Notes: generated by a model not told the origin, from the sequence alone. A stretch of 16,788 nucleotides of DNA from JAUVXY01 sp964392345 (GCA_964392345.1 CAYMPQ010000036.1:1-16788); one strand, 5' to 3'; counted from the stretch's first letter, positions 1 to 8,889 are shown. A program made the numbers and translations.

Positions 1-139
1 GAACCTTAAAAAGATCAACCCCGGCTTCAACCAGGTGGGTGGCAAAACTATGCCTGAAGCTGTGTGCTGTATAACCTTTTCTTTTAAGTCCGGAATTAAG
101 TTTATACCTAAAATATTTTTGGAACTTAGAAATTGCCTG
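1..139 (-). pseudogene. 5'-truncated tyrosine recombinase/integrase remnant (C-terminal catalytic part, partial)
   Basis: Read on the minus strand, about 46 codons encode the end of a tyrosine recombinase catalytic domain. The fragment contains HSFRHSFATHLVEAGVDLFK, which carries the H-x-x-R box of the family, the Arg being one of the conserved catalytic residues. It is preceded by a typical helix ending in KRKGYTA. Reading back upstream, the frame hits TAG at 140-142 and TGA just before it, and no family-like sequence follows. The first catalytic Arg, the beta-hairpin Lys and the N-terminal DNA-binding domain are therefore missing on this side. The terminal Tyr would lie beyond the left edge. 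No start codon is visible. The remnant points away from tmk and its break lies inside the tmk upstream region. It looks like the leftover of a mobile element or a truncated Xer-like gene. Family assignment is firm; the pseudogene status is inferred from the stops. Confidence 0.75.
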
Positions 140-159
140 CTATCAACTTAGCTTATAAT
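133..159 (+). promoter_or_regulatory. weak candidate promoter upstream of tmk
   Basis: TTGCCT (133-138) and TATAAT (154-159) stand 15 bp apart, a shorter spacing than ideal, about 70 bp before the tmk start. The region is AT-rich, so chance matches are likely. This is the only place in the train with room for a first promoter. Confidence 0.25.
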
Positions 160-230
160 TATTTACCCATTCATGTTAAAATATTGTTATTGAAGGTTAT
201 CTAAAAAAACTATAAGAGGTTAATTTGATT

Positions 231-869
231 ATGAAAGGCTTATTTATAACATTTGAAGGGCTGGATGGGTCCGGTAAGACAACTCAAATAAAACTTCTGC
301 ATGATTTTTTAAAGAAAAAAGGTCTTGATGCAGTTGTTACCATGGAGCCCGGCGGTACCGCTGTCGGAGAGAAAATCAGAGATGCTCTTTTGAGCAGAAA
401 ATATTCCGGCATGGATTATAAAACAGAAGCGCTCCTTTTTCTGGCTTCCAGGGCAGAGCTTACGTCTAAAGTAATAATGCCAGCGCTGAATAACGGAAGC
501 ATTGTAATTTGTGATAGATTTTTTGATTCAACAGTTGTTTATCAGGGGATAGCAAGAAAATTAGGGAAAGAGCAAATTTTAAATATGAGCCTCTGGGCTT
601 GCAGCAATGTAGTGCCTGACTTAACATTTTTGCTCTCGATAAAGGTTTGCAAGGGTGAAGAGAGGATAAAGATTACAAACAGGGAAAAAGATAGGATTGA
701 AGCAGAAGAAGATTTATTTAAGGAAAAAATTTGCAAGGGGTATTTAGAAATTGCAGGAGAAAATAAGGATAGATTTATAGTGCTGGATGGCGGAAAGGAT
801 ATACAAAGCATATTTAGTGAAATAAAAGATAACGTGGAACGAGTTTTAAAAGAAAAAAGGCTCATCTGA
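231..869 (+). CDS. tmk: thymidylate kinase
   Basis: Phosphorylates dTMP to dTDP with ATP in the cytoplasm, a required step of dTTP synthesis. The 212-residue product has the usual family length. It opens with the P-loop GLDGSGKT (about residues 10-17), followed by EPGGT (39-43), a substrate-binding element. The DRFFDSTVVYQG segment (from about residue 95) corresponds to the DR(Y/H)xxSxxAYQG signature that contacts dTMP. A charged LID-like stretch containing REKDRIE lies in the C-terminal third. ATG at 231 is preferred over TTG at 225 because AGAGGT (215-220) is about 10 nt from the ATG and too close to the TTG. It is followed by holB after 43 nt, as in many bacterial tmk-holB clusters, and is probably the first gene of the train. 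Confidence 0.96.
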   Translation: MKGLFITFEGLDGSGKTTQIKLLHDFLKKKGLDAVVTMEPGGTAVGEKIRDALLSRKYSGMDYKTEALLFLASRAELTSKVIMPALNNGSIVICDRFFDSTVVYQGIARKLGKEQILNMSLWACSNVVPDLTFLLSIKVCKGEERIKITNREKDRIEAEEDLFKEKICKGYLEIAGENKDRFIVLDGGKDIQSIFSEIKDNVERVLKEKRLI

Positions 870-912
870 TCTCTTTTAATTTGCTTGAAAAAACTTAAAA
901 ATATATGTTGTT

Positions 913-1968
913 ATGGAAATTTTAGACAGCCTTGACTTTTTAGTAGAAGAAGACAGGAATAAAACAAATATCAAATTACTCAAAAATTCAGTAGAGCATA
1001 GAGATATTTCTCATGCATATTTATTTTATGGAAACAGCATAGTCTTGCTCTGCAGGCTTGCTCTGGTATTTTCTGCTTCTATTAATTGTTATGAAAAAGG
1101 TTGCGGAAGATGTGATACATGCAGAAATACATTAAAGGGAATATACCCTAATTTAAATATTGTGGAGTCAGAAGGAAATATATTAACAATAGATAAAATA
1201 ATGGAACTGCAGAAATTTATGAGCGTCAGCTCATATATGCCGGGGAAAAAGATATGCGTTATTAAAAATGCTGAGATTATGAATGAGCAGGCTTCAAACA
1301 GACTTCTCAAGACACTGGAAGAACCCCCTGACGGCAGCATCTTTATTCTGTTGACCGAAGATATTTCAGCAATTCTTCCGACAATTGTTTCAAGATGCCT
1401 TGTTTTTAATTGGAATTTTAAACTGGTCCAAAGTGATGTGGAAAATGCCGATTTTGCTGCTATTTTTAGTAGTTTGAATAAGGGAATAAAGAATATGATA
1501 AAATCAAGGGATAGGACTTATGTTAATCCTTTGAACCTAAGCCTGGAGATAATCAGCATATTAAAGGAAATGGAAGAGGAAACTAAAGCAACCCAGGACA
1601 AGGAACTACAGGAAGTTAAAAATAGTGGCGGAGACAAAGGCGACATAAGCAAATATTTAAAAATTTTAAAGTCAAAGCACAAAAGGCAAATAAACAAATT
1701 TTATAAGTTGGGTATAAATCAGGTTTTTGATATAATATCAGCCTGGCTGGTCGATGTATTGATAGTTAAGTTTGGTGCCAATGATGAAGTTTTAAATTAT
1801 AGGCAGAACTATTTATTTATTGAGGAAAATTTTAAAAATGTCAAAGCAAAAGAAATCTTTTGGTTGCTGGAGACGATAGAAAAAAGTAGAGATTATTTAA
1901 ATTTTTCTATTTATTTAGAGCTGACTTTGGACAATATTTTTATTAAGTTTCAAAATTTGCGTTATTAA
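913..1968 (+). CDS. holB: DNA polymerase III subunit delta' (clamp-loader subunit)
   Basis: A 351-residue AAA+-family clamp-loader subunit, which helps load the sliding clamp on primed DNA. The N-terminal half is clearly delta'/gamma-type. HAYLFYG leads into the position where a P-loop would be, a zinc-binding cluster follows (Cys 59, 64, 67, 70), then KICVIKNAEIMN, then the SNRLLKTLEEPP block, then PTIVSRC (about 156-162) with the SRC arginine-finger motif. The Walker A sequence is degenerate, with no G-K-T/S, so this subunit probably does not bind ATP, which fits delta' rather than gamma/tau. The C-terminal half is lysine-rich and divergent, with a region near 230-260 rich in Lys/Glu. No clear Shine-Dalgarno precedes the ATG, and the in-frame context gives no better start. 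It sits between tmk and ricT. Confidence 0.88.
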   Translation: MEILDSLDFLVEEDRNKTNIKLLKNSVEHRDISHAYLFYGNSIVLLCRLALVFSASINCYEKGCGRCDTCRNTLKGIYPNLNIVESEGNILTIDKIMELQKFMSVSSYMPGKKICVIKNAEIMNEQASNRLLKTLEEPPDGSIFILLTEDISAILPTIVSRCLVFNWNFKLVQSDVENADFAAIFSSLNKGIKNMIKSRDRTYVNPLNLSLEIISILKEMEEETKATQDKELQEVKNSGGDKGDISKYLKILKSKHKRQINKFYKLGINQVFDIISAWLVDVLIVKFGANDEVLNYRQNYLFIEENFKNVKAKEIFWLLETIEKSRDYLNFSIYLELTLDNIFIKFQNLRY

Positions 1969-1988
1969 TAGAGCAGAGGTGATATTTG

Positions 1989-2819
1989 ATGTTGTTAATT
2001 GCCGGTGTAGTTTTTAGAAAAAGTGGAAGAACGCATTATTATTCTAGTGATATACCTGTGGAGGTAGGGGATGAAGTTATTTGCCATCTTGGCGATGCTA
2101 TTGAACTTGGTAAAATAGTTTCGTTAGTTGCAGATGTTGACGAGAAGAGCACTTCTTCTTTGAGTAAAATTATTCGTAAAGCCACATATCATGATGTATC
2201 AATTAATGAAATAAATAAAACCAAAGAGAAGGAAGGGTACGGAAAATTTAAGGAGCTTGCCAGAGAGCATAACCTGTCTATGAAATTGATAAATGTTCGT
2301 GTAGTCTTTGACAGAAGTAAAATGATTTTTTATTTTACTTCGGATAAAAGGGTGGATTTTAGGGGGATGGTAAAAGAGCTGGCTTCGTTTTTTAAAATTA
2401 GAATAGAACTGCGCCAGATTGGCGTAAGAGATGAAGCAAGAATAATAGGCGGACTTGGTCTCTGCGGAATGGACCTGTGCTGCAAGAGTTTTTTGACCGA
2501 TTTTCAGTCTATTTCTGTAAAAATGGCGAAGGATCAAAATCTTCCTTTAAACCCGCTAAAAATATCTGGCATATGTGGGAAACTTATGTGTTGCCTAAAT
2601 TATGAGTATGGCGAATACGGGAAATTTGCTGAAAAAGCTCCTGAAGTTGGGGTAAAAGTAGAATGTCCTCAAGGGAGCGGTATTATTAGCGGATATGAAC
2701 CTCTAAAAAAATGTGTGATCGTGGAATTTGAAAATGAGAACAAGGTTTCAGTCCCGTTAGCACAGATTAAATTGGTTAAAGAAGATAGCGATAAAAAAAA
2801 TACAATTGAGGAAAAGTAG
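1989..2819 (+). CDS. ricT: PSP1 domain protein, RicT/YaaT type
   Basis: A cytoplasmic 276-residue PSP1-family protein. In Bacillus subtilis the homologue RicT (YaaT) forms an Fe-S-containing complex with RicA and RicF. That complex stimulates RNase Y-dependent mRNA maturation and affects competence, sporulation and biofilm formation. The PSP1 core includes FTSDKRVDFRGMVKELA. Two cysteine clusters, GLCGMDLCCK (Cys about 159, 164, 165) and GICGKLMCCLNYE (Cys about 196, 201, 202), match the conserved cysteines that bind the cluster. ATG 1989 is preferred to the adjacent TTG 1986 because AGAGGTGAT (1975-1983) is well spaced from it. It follows holB by 20 nt, the common tmk-holB-yaaT order. Whether RicA and RicF partners exist in this organism cannot be seen here. 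Confidence 0.88.
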   Translation: MLLIAGVVFRKSGRTHYYSSDIPVEVGDEVICHLGDAIELGKIVSLVADVDEKSTSSLSKIIRKATYHDVSINEINKTKEKEGYGKFKELAREHNLSMKLINVRVVFDRSKMIFYFTSDKRVDFRGMVKELASFFKIRIELRQIGVRDEARIIGGLGLCGMDLCCKSFLTDFQSISVKMAKDQNLPLNPLKISGICGKLMCCLNYEYGEYGKFAEKAPEVGVKVECPQGSGIISGYEPLKKCVIVEFENENKVSVPLAQIKLVKEDSDKKNTIEEK

Positions 2820-2823
2820 ATCA

Positions 2824-2899
2824 GCCGATGTAGCTCAACTGGTAGAGCAGCTCATTCGTAATGAGCAGGTTATCGGTTCAAGTCCGGTCATCGGCTCCA
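2824..2899 (+). tRNA. tRNA-Thr (anticodon CGU)
   Basis: A complete cloverleaf can be drawn. The acceptor stem GCCGATG pairs with CATCGGC and the D stem GCTC with GAGC. The anticodon stem GCTCA/TGAGC encloses the loop TTCGTAA, giving anticodon CGT (2857-2859), which reads the Thr codon ACG. The T arm ATCGG-TTCAAGT-CCGGT is normal, with one G-T pair. The discriminator is T and CCA is encoded (2897-2899). The gene begins 4 nt after the ricT stop codon, on the same strand, so it may be cut out of a joint transcript. Confidence 0.96.
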
Positions 2900-2970
2900 G
2901 GCGAAACTCAATATTTAATTTTTTATTTATAATTAAAAAACGTAACTATATATTTAAGGGTTAAAAAGCG

Positions 2971-4677
2971 TTGATTATCAATAATTTAAAAAAGAGATTA
3001 GAAAAAAATATAAATGAATTATTGAAAGCTAAGTCCTTTTCTATAAATAATAGCGACATGGCAGAAGTTTTAAATAATTTTAATATATCTGAACCTAAGA
3101 ATAAAGATTTTGGTGATCTTTCAACAAATGCCTCCATGGTCCTGGCCCCTGTGCTGAGAGAAAATCCGCTGGTGATTGCCCAGACAATAAAAGAAGACAT
3201 AATCTCAAATTGGGATGAAGTTGACAGCATAACCATTGAAAAACCTGGTTTTATAAATTTTAATTTCAAGGACAGTTTTATCAGGGAAGAGCTTAAAAAA
3301 ATAATTGCTGAAAAAGAATGCTTTGGTTTTAATAAAAGCGGGCAGGGAACACGGATTCAGTTAGAATATGTCAGCTCAAATCCTACAGGCAGTCTTCACA
3401 TTGGACATGGAAGATGGGGTGTGCTTGGAGACAGCCTTGCAAATATTTATTCTGCTAACGGGTATGATGTCTTTAGGGAATATTATGTAAATGATTATGG
3501 AGCGCAGATAAGAAATTTTGCTAATTGTGTAAAATGCCTTTACCTCAGACATTTTAATATAGAGGTTCCCTATCCAGAGGATGGCTACCCCGAAGCATCA
3601 GTATCCATTGTGGTTGAAAAAATAATTGACAAATATGATGACAAATTCATTTTACATGGAAACGAAAATAATATCGTAGATACAGCAGCTCTTGAGGAGG
3701 AAGCTGTTAAACTTATGGTTTCTCATATCAGGGACACTCTTTCTTCCGTTGGCGTAGTGTTTGGCAGGTGGTTTTACGAGAAAGATTTATATAAAGATTC
3801 TAATTTTGAAAAGGTAACAGGCAAGCTAAGAGATAAAAATGTTATTTATGAAAAAGATGGGGCTCTGTGGTTTAAATCTTCAGAATTTGGCGATGATAAA
3901 GACAGGGTGGTTGTTAGAAGTGATGGGAATCCAACTTACTTTGCATCAGACATATTGTATCTGATAAATAAAATTGAAAGAGGCTTTGACACATTGATTT
4001 ATATACTTGGTGCTGACCACCATGGTTATGTTAAGAGACTAAAAGCAGTTGGCAAGGCACTGGGAATAGATGAAGATAAGATTGTTGTAATTATTGGCCA
4101 GCTTGTAAGAATAATTAAAAGTGGAAAAGTTCTTAAAATGTCCAGGAGAAAGGGGAAAGTTTACACTTTAAGGGACTTAATTTTAGAAGTTGGAAAAGAT
4201 TCAATTAGATATTTCTTTTGCATGAATTCTTTTGATACCCCTATGGATTTTGACATTGATTTAGCAAAGAAAAGATCAAATCAAAATCCAGTATATTATG
4301 TGCAGTATACGCATGCGCGTATTGAAAGCATTATTAGAAAGATAAAAAGCAGCACTGATACGGATATAGACAATTTTAACCTGGATAAAATAAATATTTC
4401 AGAGATGGAATTTAAAACTAAAACTGAAAGGGATCTTGCAAAAACAATGATCATGTATCCCGATGTAATTTACAGTAGCTGTAAAAATAATTCCCCTTAT
4501 TTTGTAACTCAATATCTGTACAAACTGGCATCTGAGTTCCATTATTTTTACAATCATTATAGAATTATTACGAAAAATAAAGTAAATTTAAACAGGCTTG
4601 CGTTGCTATTGTTAATTAAGATAGTTCTCAAAAATGCACTGAAGATGTTGAATATAAGTGCTCCTGAGAAAATGTGA
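2971..4677 (+). CDS. argS: arginyl-tRNA synthetase
   Basis: A class I aminoacyl-tRNA synthetase that charges tRNA-Arg; 568 residues, normal for the family. The order is an N-terminal additional domain (about 1-110, including KDFGDLSTNASM), then the Rossmann-fold catalytic domain with VSSNPTGSLHIGHGRWG (HIGH at 143-146), the conserved REYYVNDYGAQI and, at 389-393, KMSRR in place of KMSKS. The C-terminal helical anticodon-binding (DALR) domain contains the YVQYTHARIESI segment. The start is a TTG, because an in-frame stop (2962-2964) excludes anything earlier and no ATG is near the conserved N-terminus. TAAGGG (2955-2960) may serve as a weak ribosome site. Its last codons overlap the possible GTG/ATG starts of lysA. 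The pairing argS-lysA is typical of Actinobacteria. Confidence 0.95.
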   Translation: MIINNLKKRLEKNINELLKAKSFSINNSDMAEVLNNFNISEPKNKDFGDLSTNASMVLAPVLRENPLVIAQTIKEDIISNWDEVDSITIEKPGFINFNFKDSFIREELKKIIAEKECFGFNKSGQGTRIQLEYVSSNPTGSLHIGHGRWGVLGDSLANIYSANGYDVFREYYVNDYGAQIRNFANCVKCLYLRHFNIEVPYPEDGYPEASVSIVVEKIIDKYDDKFILHGNENNIVDTAALEEEAVKLMVSHIRDTLSSVGVVFGRWFYEKDLYKDSNFEKVTGKLRDKNVIYEKDGALWFKSSEFGDDKDRVVVRSDGNPTYFASDILYLINKIERGFDTLIYILGADHHGYVKRLKAVGKALGIDEDKIVVIIGQLVRIIKSGKVLKMSRRKGKVYTLRDLILEVGKDSIRYFFCMNSFDTPMDFDIDLAKKRSNQNPVYYVQYTHARIESIIRKIKSSTDTDIDNFNLDKINISEMEFKTKTERDLAKTMIMYPDVIYSSCKNNSPYFVTQYLYKLASEFHYFYNHYRIITKNKVNLNRLALLLLIKIVLKNALKMLNISAPEKM

Positions 4678-4694
4678 TGAGAAATGGACAAAAG

Positions 4695-4700
4695 AAGGAG
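4695..4700 (+). promoter_or_regulatory. ribosome-binding site choosing the lysA start
   Basis: AAGGAG lies 6 nt before TTG 4707 and 12 nt before ATG 4713. It lies downstream of the overlapping GTG 4674 and ATG 4677, so those upstream starts are unlikely to be the main ones. Confidence 0.55.
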
Positions 4701-4706
4701 AAGAAA

Positions 4707-6044
4707 TTGAGTATGTTAATGCCAGTAACCAGCAAGGTGAATAGCAGAGGGCATCTGGTTATAGGTGGGTGCGATACGGTGGAGCTACAGCAAAAATATG
4801 GGACCCCAGTATATGTAATAGATATTGCAACTATTAAAAAGCAGTGCCGCAGCTATAAGGAAAGCTTTAACTTTACAGACTTGGAGGCTGAAGTAATATA
4901 TGCTTCAAAAGCATTTGCCGGTATTGCAATATGCCAGCTTATAGGCAAAGAAGGCTTAAGCCTTGATGTATCTACCGGCGGAGAGTTATATATTGCCCTG
5001 AAAAGCGGTTTTCCGGCTGACAGGATTTTTTTCCATGGCAACAATAAATCTAAAAGTGAAATTGAGTATAGCTTGGAAAATAAAGTAGGGTGCTTTATTG
5101 TTGATAATTTTAAGGAATTGGAATATTTGAACAGGCTGTGTAAAAAGTATAATTTAAATCAAAAAATAATGTTAAGGATTACTCCAGGAATAAAAGCTTC
5201 TACCCATGAATATATCCAAACAGGTATGGTAGAATCTAAATTTGGATTTGGCCTACATCATAATGGAGCTTTGAGTGCAGTTGAAAAAGCAGCAGCCAGC
5301 AGTAACCTTACACTTGTTGGGTTTCATGCCCATGTGGGATCTCAGATTTTTAATCTGGCATGTTATTCTAAATTGGTAGAAGTAATGTTTAAATTCATCA
5401 GGGATGTAAAGAATAAATTAGGGCTTAACATCAGCCATATAAATGTTGGCGGCGGGCTTGGAATAAAGTATATTCCGGAAGATGAGCCACCTTCTATAGA
5501 GGATTTGTCTCGCGTAATATATCAGGCTGTAAAAAAGAATGAAAAAAGATATGGTATTAAACTTGACAAGGTATATTTAGAACCAGGCAGATCCATAGTT
5601 GGAAATTCAGGTATGACTTTCTATGAGGTTGGAGTTATAAAAGAAATACCGGGAGTTAAAAACTACATATCTGTGGACGGAGGTATGTCTGATAACATAA
5701 GGCCAATGCTGTATAAGGCCAAATATAATGCCTGTATTGCTAACAAGATGGGCAATGATGGCAGTGCCAAAGATTACAAAAGGTTATGCAAGACTTATTC
5801 AATAGTTGGAAAGCATTGTGAAAGCGGAGATGTTCTTATTCCAGACATAGCTCTTCCTGATGTTTGTGTTGGGGATTTAATAGCTATTGCAGCAACTGGG
5901 GCTTATTGCTATTCAATGGCAAGCAACTACAATGGACAGCCTAAAAGCGCAGTAGTAGCAGTGGAAGACGGCAAAAGCTGGGTATGGATAAAAAGAGAGG
6001 AATATAAAGATTTAATATTGGGAGACAGGGAACTATATGAATAG
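4707..6044 (+). CDS. lysA: diaminopimelate decarboxylase
   Basis: A PLP enzyme of the alanine racemase-like fold III group that decarboxylates meso-diaminopimelate to L-lysine, the last step of lysine synthesis. The VIYASKAFAG segment carries the Schiff-base Lys (about residue 68 from this start). HVGSQIF, GGGLGIKY (PLP phosphate binding), EPGRSIVGNSG, CESGD and GAYCYSMASNYN follow in the usual order. The last and the CESGD segment belong to the active site formed across the dimer. The family N-terminus normally begins near TSKVNSRGHL, so TTG 4707 or ATG 4713 fits better than the ATG at 4677 that overlaps the argS stop. The 3' end overlaps hom by 8 nt, indicating translational coupling. Confidence 0.95.
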   Translation: MSMLMPVTSKVNSRGHLVIGGCDTVELQQKYGTPVYVIDIATIKKQCRSYKESFNFTDLEAEVIYASKAFAGIAICQLIGKEGLSLDVSTGGELYIALKSGFPADRIFFHGNNKSKSEIEYSLENKVGCFIVDNFKELEYLNRLCKKYNLNQKIMLRITPGIKASTHEYIQTGMVESKFGFGLHHNGALSAVEKAAASSNLTLVGFHAHVGSQIFNLACYSKLVEVMFKFIRDVKNKLGLNISHINVGGGLGIKYIPEDEPPSIEDLSRVIYQAVKKNEKRYGIKLDKVYLEPGRSIVGNSGMTFYEVGVIKEIPGVKNYISVDGGMSDNIRPMLYKAKYNACIANKMGNDGSAKDYKRLCKTYSIVGKHCESGDVLIPDIALPDVCVGDLIAIAATGAYCYSMASNYNGQPKSAVVAVEDGKSWVWIKREEYKDLILGDRELYE

Positions 6045-7362
6045 AGATGATAAAAATTTAAATGATATAAATATTGGAATGATTGGGTTTGGGTATATCG
6101 GAAGCATGGTATTTTCATTAATTGAAAATCAAAAAAGCTATCTTGCTAAAAAAATAAAAAGGAATCTTAATGTAATAAGAATAGTGGAAAAAGACACAAA
6201 GAAGATAGATCCTTCTGCAAAAAAATTTGAGGGTGTGAAGGTAAGCAGCGATGCAGGTGACATTTTTACAGATAAAAGCATTGATATTGTTGTGGAATTA
6301 ATCGGCGGCATAGACCCAGCGTATGATTTTGTTTCTCGTGCACTGGAATCAGGGAAGTATGTTGTGACAGCCAACAAAGACCTTATGGCCAACAGGGGAG
6401 AGAAGTTGTTTAAAATAGCAGAAGGCAGCAATGTGGATATATTATTTGAAGCAAGTGTCGGAGGGGCAATACCAATAGTAGGACCACTTAAATCTTCGCT
6501 TGCATCTAACAATATAAGCAAAATTGTTGGGATTGTTAACGGTACTACAAATTACATATTGACCAGGATGGAGAAGGAAGACCTAAGCTTTGAGGCTGCC
6601 CTGAAAAAAGCGCAGAAGTTGGGTTATGCTGAAAAAGCTAATCCAAGTGCAGACATAGAAGGTTATGACGCTGCATGCAAACTTGCAATACTTGCCTCTA
6701 TAGCCTTTAATTCACGCACTGTCCTTAGCGATGTTTATAAGGAAGGAATAACAAAGATTACTCGTGATGATATAGAAAATGCACGCGCTATGGGATACAG
6801 GATAAAATTACTGGCAATTGGAAGCAAAGACGAGGATGGTGTTAGCGTAAGGGTTCACCCGGCACTTATACCAAGAAGTCATATTCTGGCTTCTATTGAA
6901 GATACATATAACGCTGTTTATGTTTATGGTAATTATGTTGGAGAAATAATGAGTTATGGAAGAGGAGCAGGAGATAAGCCAACAGCAAGTTCGGTGGTAG
7001 GTGACATTATTAAAATTGCAAGAAATTTGGATAAGAAAAGAAAAGGCATGATATATGGATGCAGCTGTTTTGAAAGCAGATACATCAAATCTATAGATGA
7101 GACAATAAGCAGATTTTATGTACTGGTGGATGTAGTAGATAAACCCGGGGTTTTGTCTAAAATAGCAAAAGTATTTGGAGATAATATGGTTAGCATCAAG
7201 TCAATGGTTCAAAAGCAGGCAGTGAAAGAAAAAATTGCACGGTTGATATTTATAACCCATGATGTTAAGAATAAAAATTTATATAAATCAATAAAAGAAA
7301 TTTCAAGGTTAGATTCAGTTAGTAAAGTACTGAATGTAATTAGAGTAGAGGAACTAGAGTAA
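6037..7362 (+). CDS. hom: homoserine dehydrogenase
   Basis: Reduces L-aspartate 4-semialdehyde to L-homoserine with NAD(P)H, the branch point towards threonine and methionine. The 441-residue product has a Rossmann nucleotide-binding motif GFGYIG (17-22). The substrate-binding and catalytic regions follow: VVTANKDLMA (around 110-118), EASVGGAIPI, VNGTTNYIL, and the family signature PSADIEGYDAACKLAILA around 203-220. A C-terminal ACT domain (about 358-435, FYVLVDVVDKPGVLSKIAKV) suggests allosteric feedback control, usually by threonine. This is the monofunctional type, with no fused aspartokinase. The start ATG lies inside the end of lysA, with a purine-rich GGGAGACAGGG (6020-6030) ahead of it. 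Confidence 0.95.
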   Translation: MNRDDKNLNDINIGMIGFGYIGSMVFSLIENQKSYLAKKIKRNLNVIRIVEKDTKKIDPSAKKFEGVKVSSDAGDIFTDKSIDIVVELIGGIDPAYDFVSRALESGKYVVTANKDLMANRGEKLFKIAEGSNVDILFEASVGGAIPIVGPLKSSLASNNISKIVGIVNGTTNYILTRMEKEDLSFEAALKKAQKLGYAEKANPSADIEGYDAACKLAILASIAFNSRTVLSDVYKEGITKITRDDIENARAMGYRIKLLAIGSKDEDGVSVRVHPALIPRSHILASIEDTYNAVYVYGNYVGEIMSYGRGAGDKPTASSVVGDIIKIARNLDKKRKGMIYGCSCFESRYIKSIDETISRFYVLVDVVDKPGVLSKIAKVFGDNMVSIKSMVQKQAVKEKIARLIFITHDVKNKNLYKSIKEISRLDSVSKVLNVIRVEELE

Positions 7363-7395
7363 ACAAATTTATAAAACCACATGCAAATTTAAAAT

Positions 7396-8889
7396 ATGTC
7401 TGATTTGTATTTTTTAAGCACCCGCAGCAACGATGAAAAAATACTGGCTTCACAAGCAATAGTGAGAGGCATTGCTGGCGATGGAGGCTTGTATGTTCCT
7501 GAGTTGCTGCCAAAAATTGACAGGCCCATGTCATGTCTTGAAGATATGGATTATAAAACGCTGGCTTTTTATGTAATGAAAAAGTTCCTGACAGATTTTA
7601 AAGAGCCGATACTGAAAAAATGCATTGACAGGGCGTATGATGATAAGTTTGACAATCCAGCTATTGCACCTTTAACTGAAAAAGGAGGGCTGTATTTTTT
7701 AGAGCTCTACCATGGCCCAACTCTTGCATTTAAAGACATGGCTCTTTCTATTTTACCGCATCTTTTAAAAGAAGCTGCCAAAAAGCTTAATATAAATAAG
7801 GAAATAGTAATACTTACAGCTACGTCTGGAGATACCGGCAAAGCAGCTCTTGAAGGTTTTGCAAACATAGAAGGAACAAAAGTAATAGTATTTTATCCAA
7901 AAAAAGGCGTAAGCCGGATTCAGGAAAGACAGATGATAACACAGAAGGGCAGCAATACCTATGTAGTTGCAATAGATGGTAGTTTTGACGATGCCCAAAA
8001 AGGAGTGAAAGCAATTTTCAATGACAAAAGTTTTAATGAAATTTTAAATGCTGATAACTGCATGCTTTCTTCAGCAAACTCAATTAATATAGGAAGATTA
8101 ATTCCACAGATAGTATATTATGTACACTCGTATTTAAATCTCAGAAAGCTTGGTAAAATCAGTGAAAACGAAAAAATAAATGTGGTAGTTCCTACAGGTA
8201 ATTTTGGCGATATCCTTGCCGGGTACTATGCAAAAAAAATGGGTGTGCCAATTAATAAATTGATATGTGCCTCAAACGAAAACAATGTTTTGTATGATTT
8301 TATCAATACAGGTGTTTACAATAGAAAAAGGAAGCTAAAAGCTACTCTCTCGCCGTCAATGGACATACTTGTTTCCAGCAATCTTGAAAGGCTTCTGTAT
8401 GAGTTGTGCAGCCATGATGCAAGTGTGATAAATAGCATGGTTAACAGTTTAAACAAAAAAGGTAAATTTACAATAACAAAAGATATGAAAGAAAAACTGC
8501 TTGAAGATTTTTATGGAGAGTTTGCGACAGATGATCAGACACTTAAAACCATTAAGGATATTTATAATAACTACGGATATTTAATTGATACGCATACCGC
8601 AGTTGCCTGCAGTGTCTATAAAAAATATGTTAAAGATACAAAAGACAATTTAAAGACCGTTATTGTCTCAACTGCGAGCCCCTTTAAGTTCCCAAACAGC
8701 GTTATGCAGGCAGTAAACAAAAAATTTGCCAGCTATGATGATTTTGATCTTTTAGAAAAAGTAGCCGAGTTGTCAAACTGCAGTATCCCCAAAAGCTTAA
8801 AAGACATAAGCAAAAGAAAAATACTTCACAGAATTGTCTGCAAAAAAGAGGATATGGGATCCGCCATATTTAAGATACTTAAAATATAA
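7396..8889 (+). CDS. thrC: threonine synthase
   Basis: A PLP-dependent fold II enzyme converting O-phospho-L-homoserine to L-threonine. The 497-residue product resembles the longer E. coli/yeast class. It has the N-terminal STRS...ASQAIVRGIAGDGGLYVP region, the PLP-binding segment ELYHGPTLAFKD with Schiff-base Lys at about 113, the phosphate-binding TSGDTGKAALEGF (from 143), and VVPTGNFGDILAGYYAKKMG further on. It needs phosphohomoserine, which implies a homoserine kinase somewhere in the genome; the next gene is the candidate. The gap to hom is 33 nt and contains no good Shine-Dalgarno. An in-frame ATG at 7381 is closed by a stop three codons later, so 7396 is the start. Confidence 0.95.
   Translation: MSDLYFLSTRSNDEKILASQAIVRGIAGDGGLYVPELLPKIDRPMSCLEDMDYKTLAFYVMKKFLTDFKEPILKKCIDRAYDDKFDNPAIAPLTEKGGLYFLELYHGPTLAFKDMALSILPHLLKEAAKKLNINKEIVILTATSGDTGKAALEGFANIEGTKVIVFYPKKGVSRIQERQMITQKGSNTYVVAIDGSFDDAQKGVKAIFNDKSFNEILNADNCMLSSANSINIGRLIPQIVYYVHSYLNLRKLGKISENEKINVVVPTGNFGDILAGYYAKKMGVPINKLICASNENNVLYDFINTGVYNRKRKLKATLSPSMDILVSSNLERLLYELCSHDASVINSMVNSLNKKGKFTITKDMKEKLLEDFYGEFATDDQTLKTIKDIYNNYGYLIDTHTAVACSVYKKYVKDTKDNLKTVIVSTASPFKFPNSVMQAVNKKFASYDDFDLLEKVAELSNCSIPKSLKDISKRKILHRIVCKKEDMGSAIFKILKI

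Noticed and set aside
2824..2899. tRNA-Thr as an integration site for a mobile element
   Set aside because: No integrase gene lies next to it, no duplicated tRNA 3' end is seen, and the flanking genes are core genes in normal order.
2914..2937. AT-only inverted repeat (TTTAATT/AATTAAA) after tRNA-Thr as a terminator
   Set aside because: The 7-bp stem has no G-C pair and a 10-nt loop, so it is too weak. Such repeats are expected by chance in this AT-rich spacer.
542..6118. Minus-strand open frames overlapping tmk, holB, ricT, lysA and hom
   Set aside because: They are antisense shadows of well-identified genes, with low-complexity or Phe/Ser/Leu-rich products and no domain.
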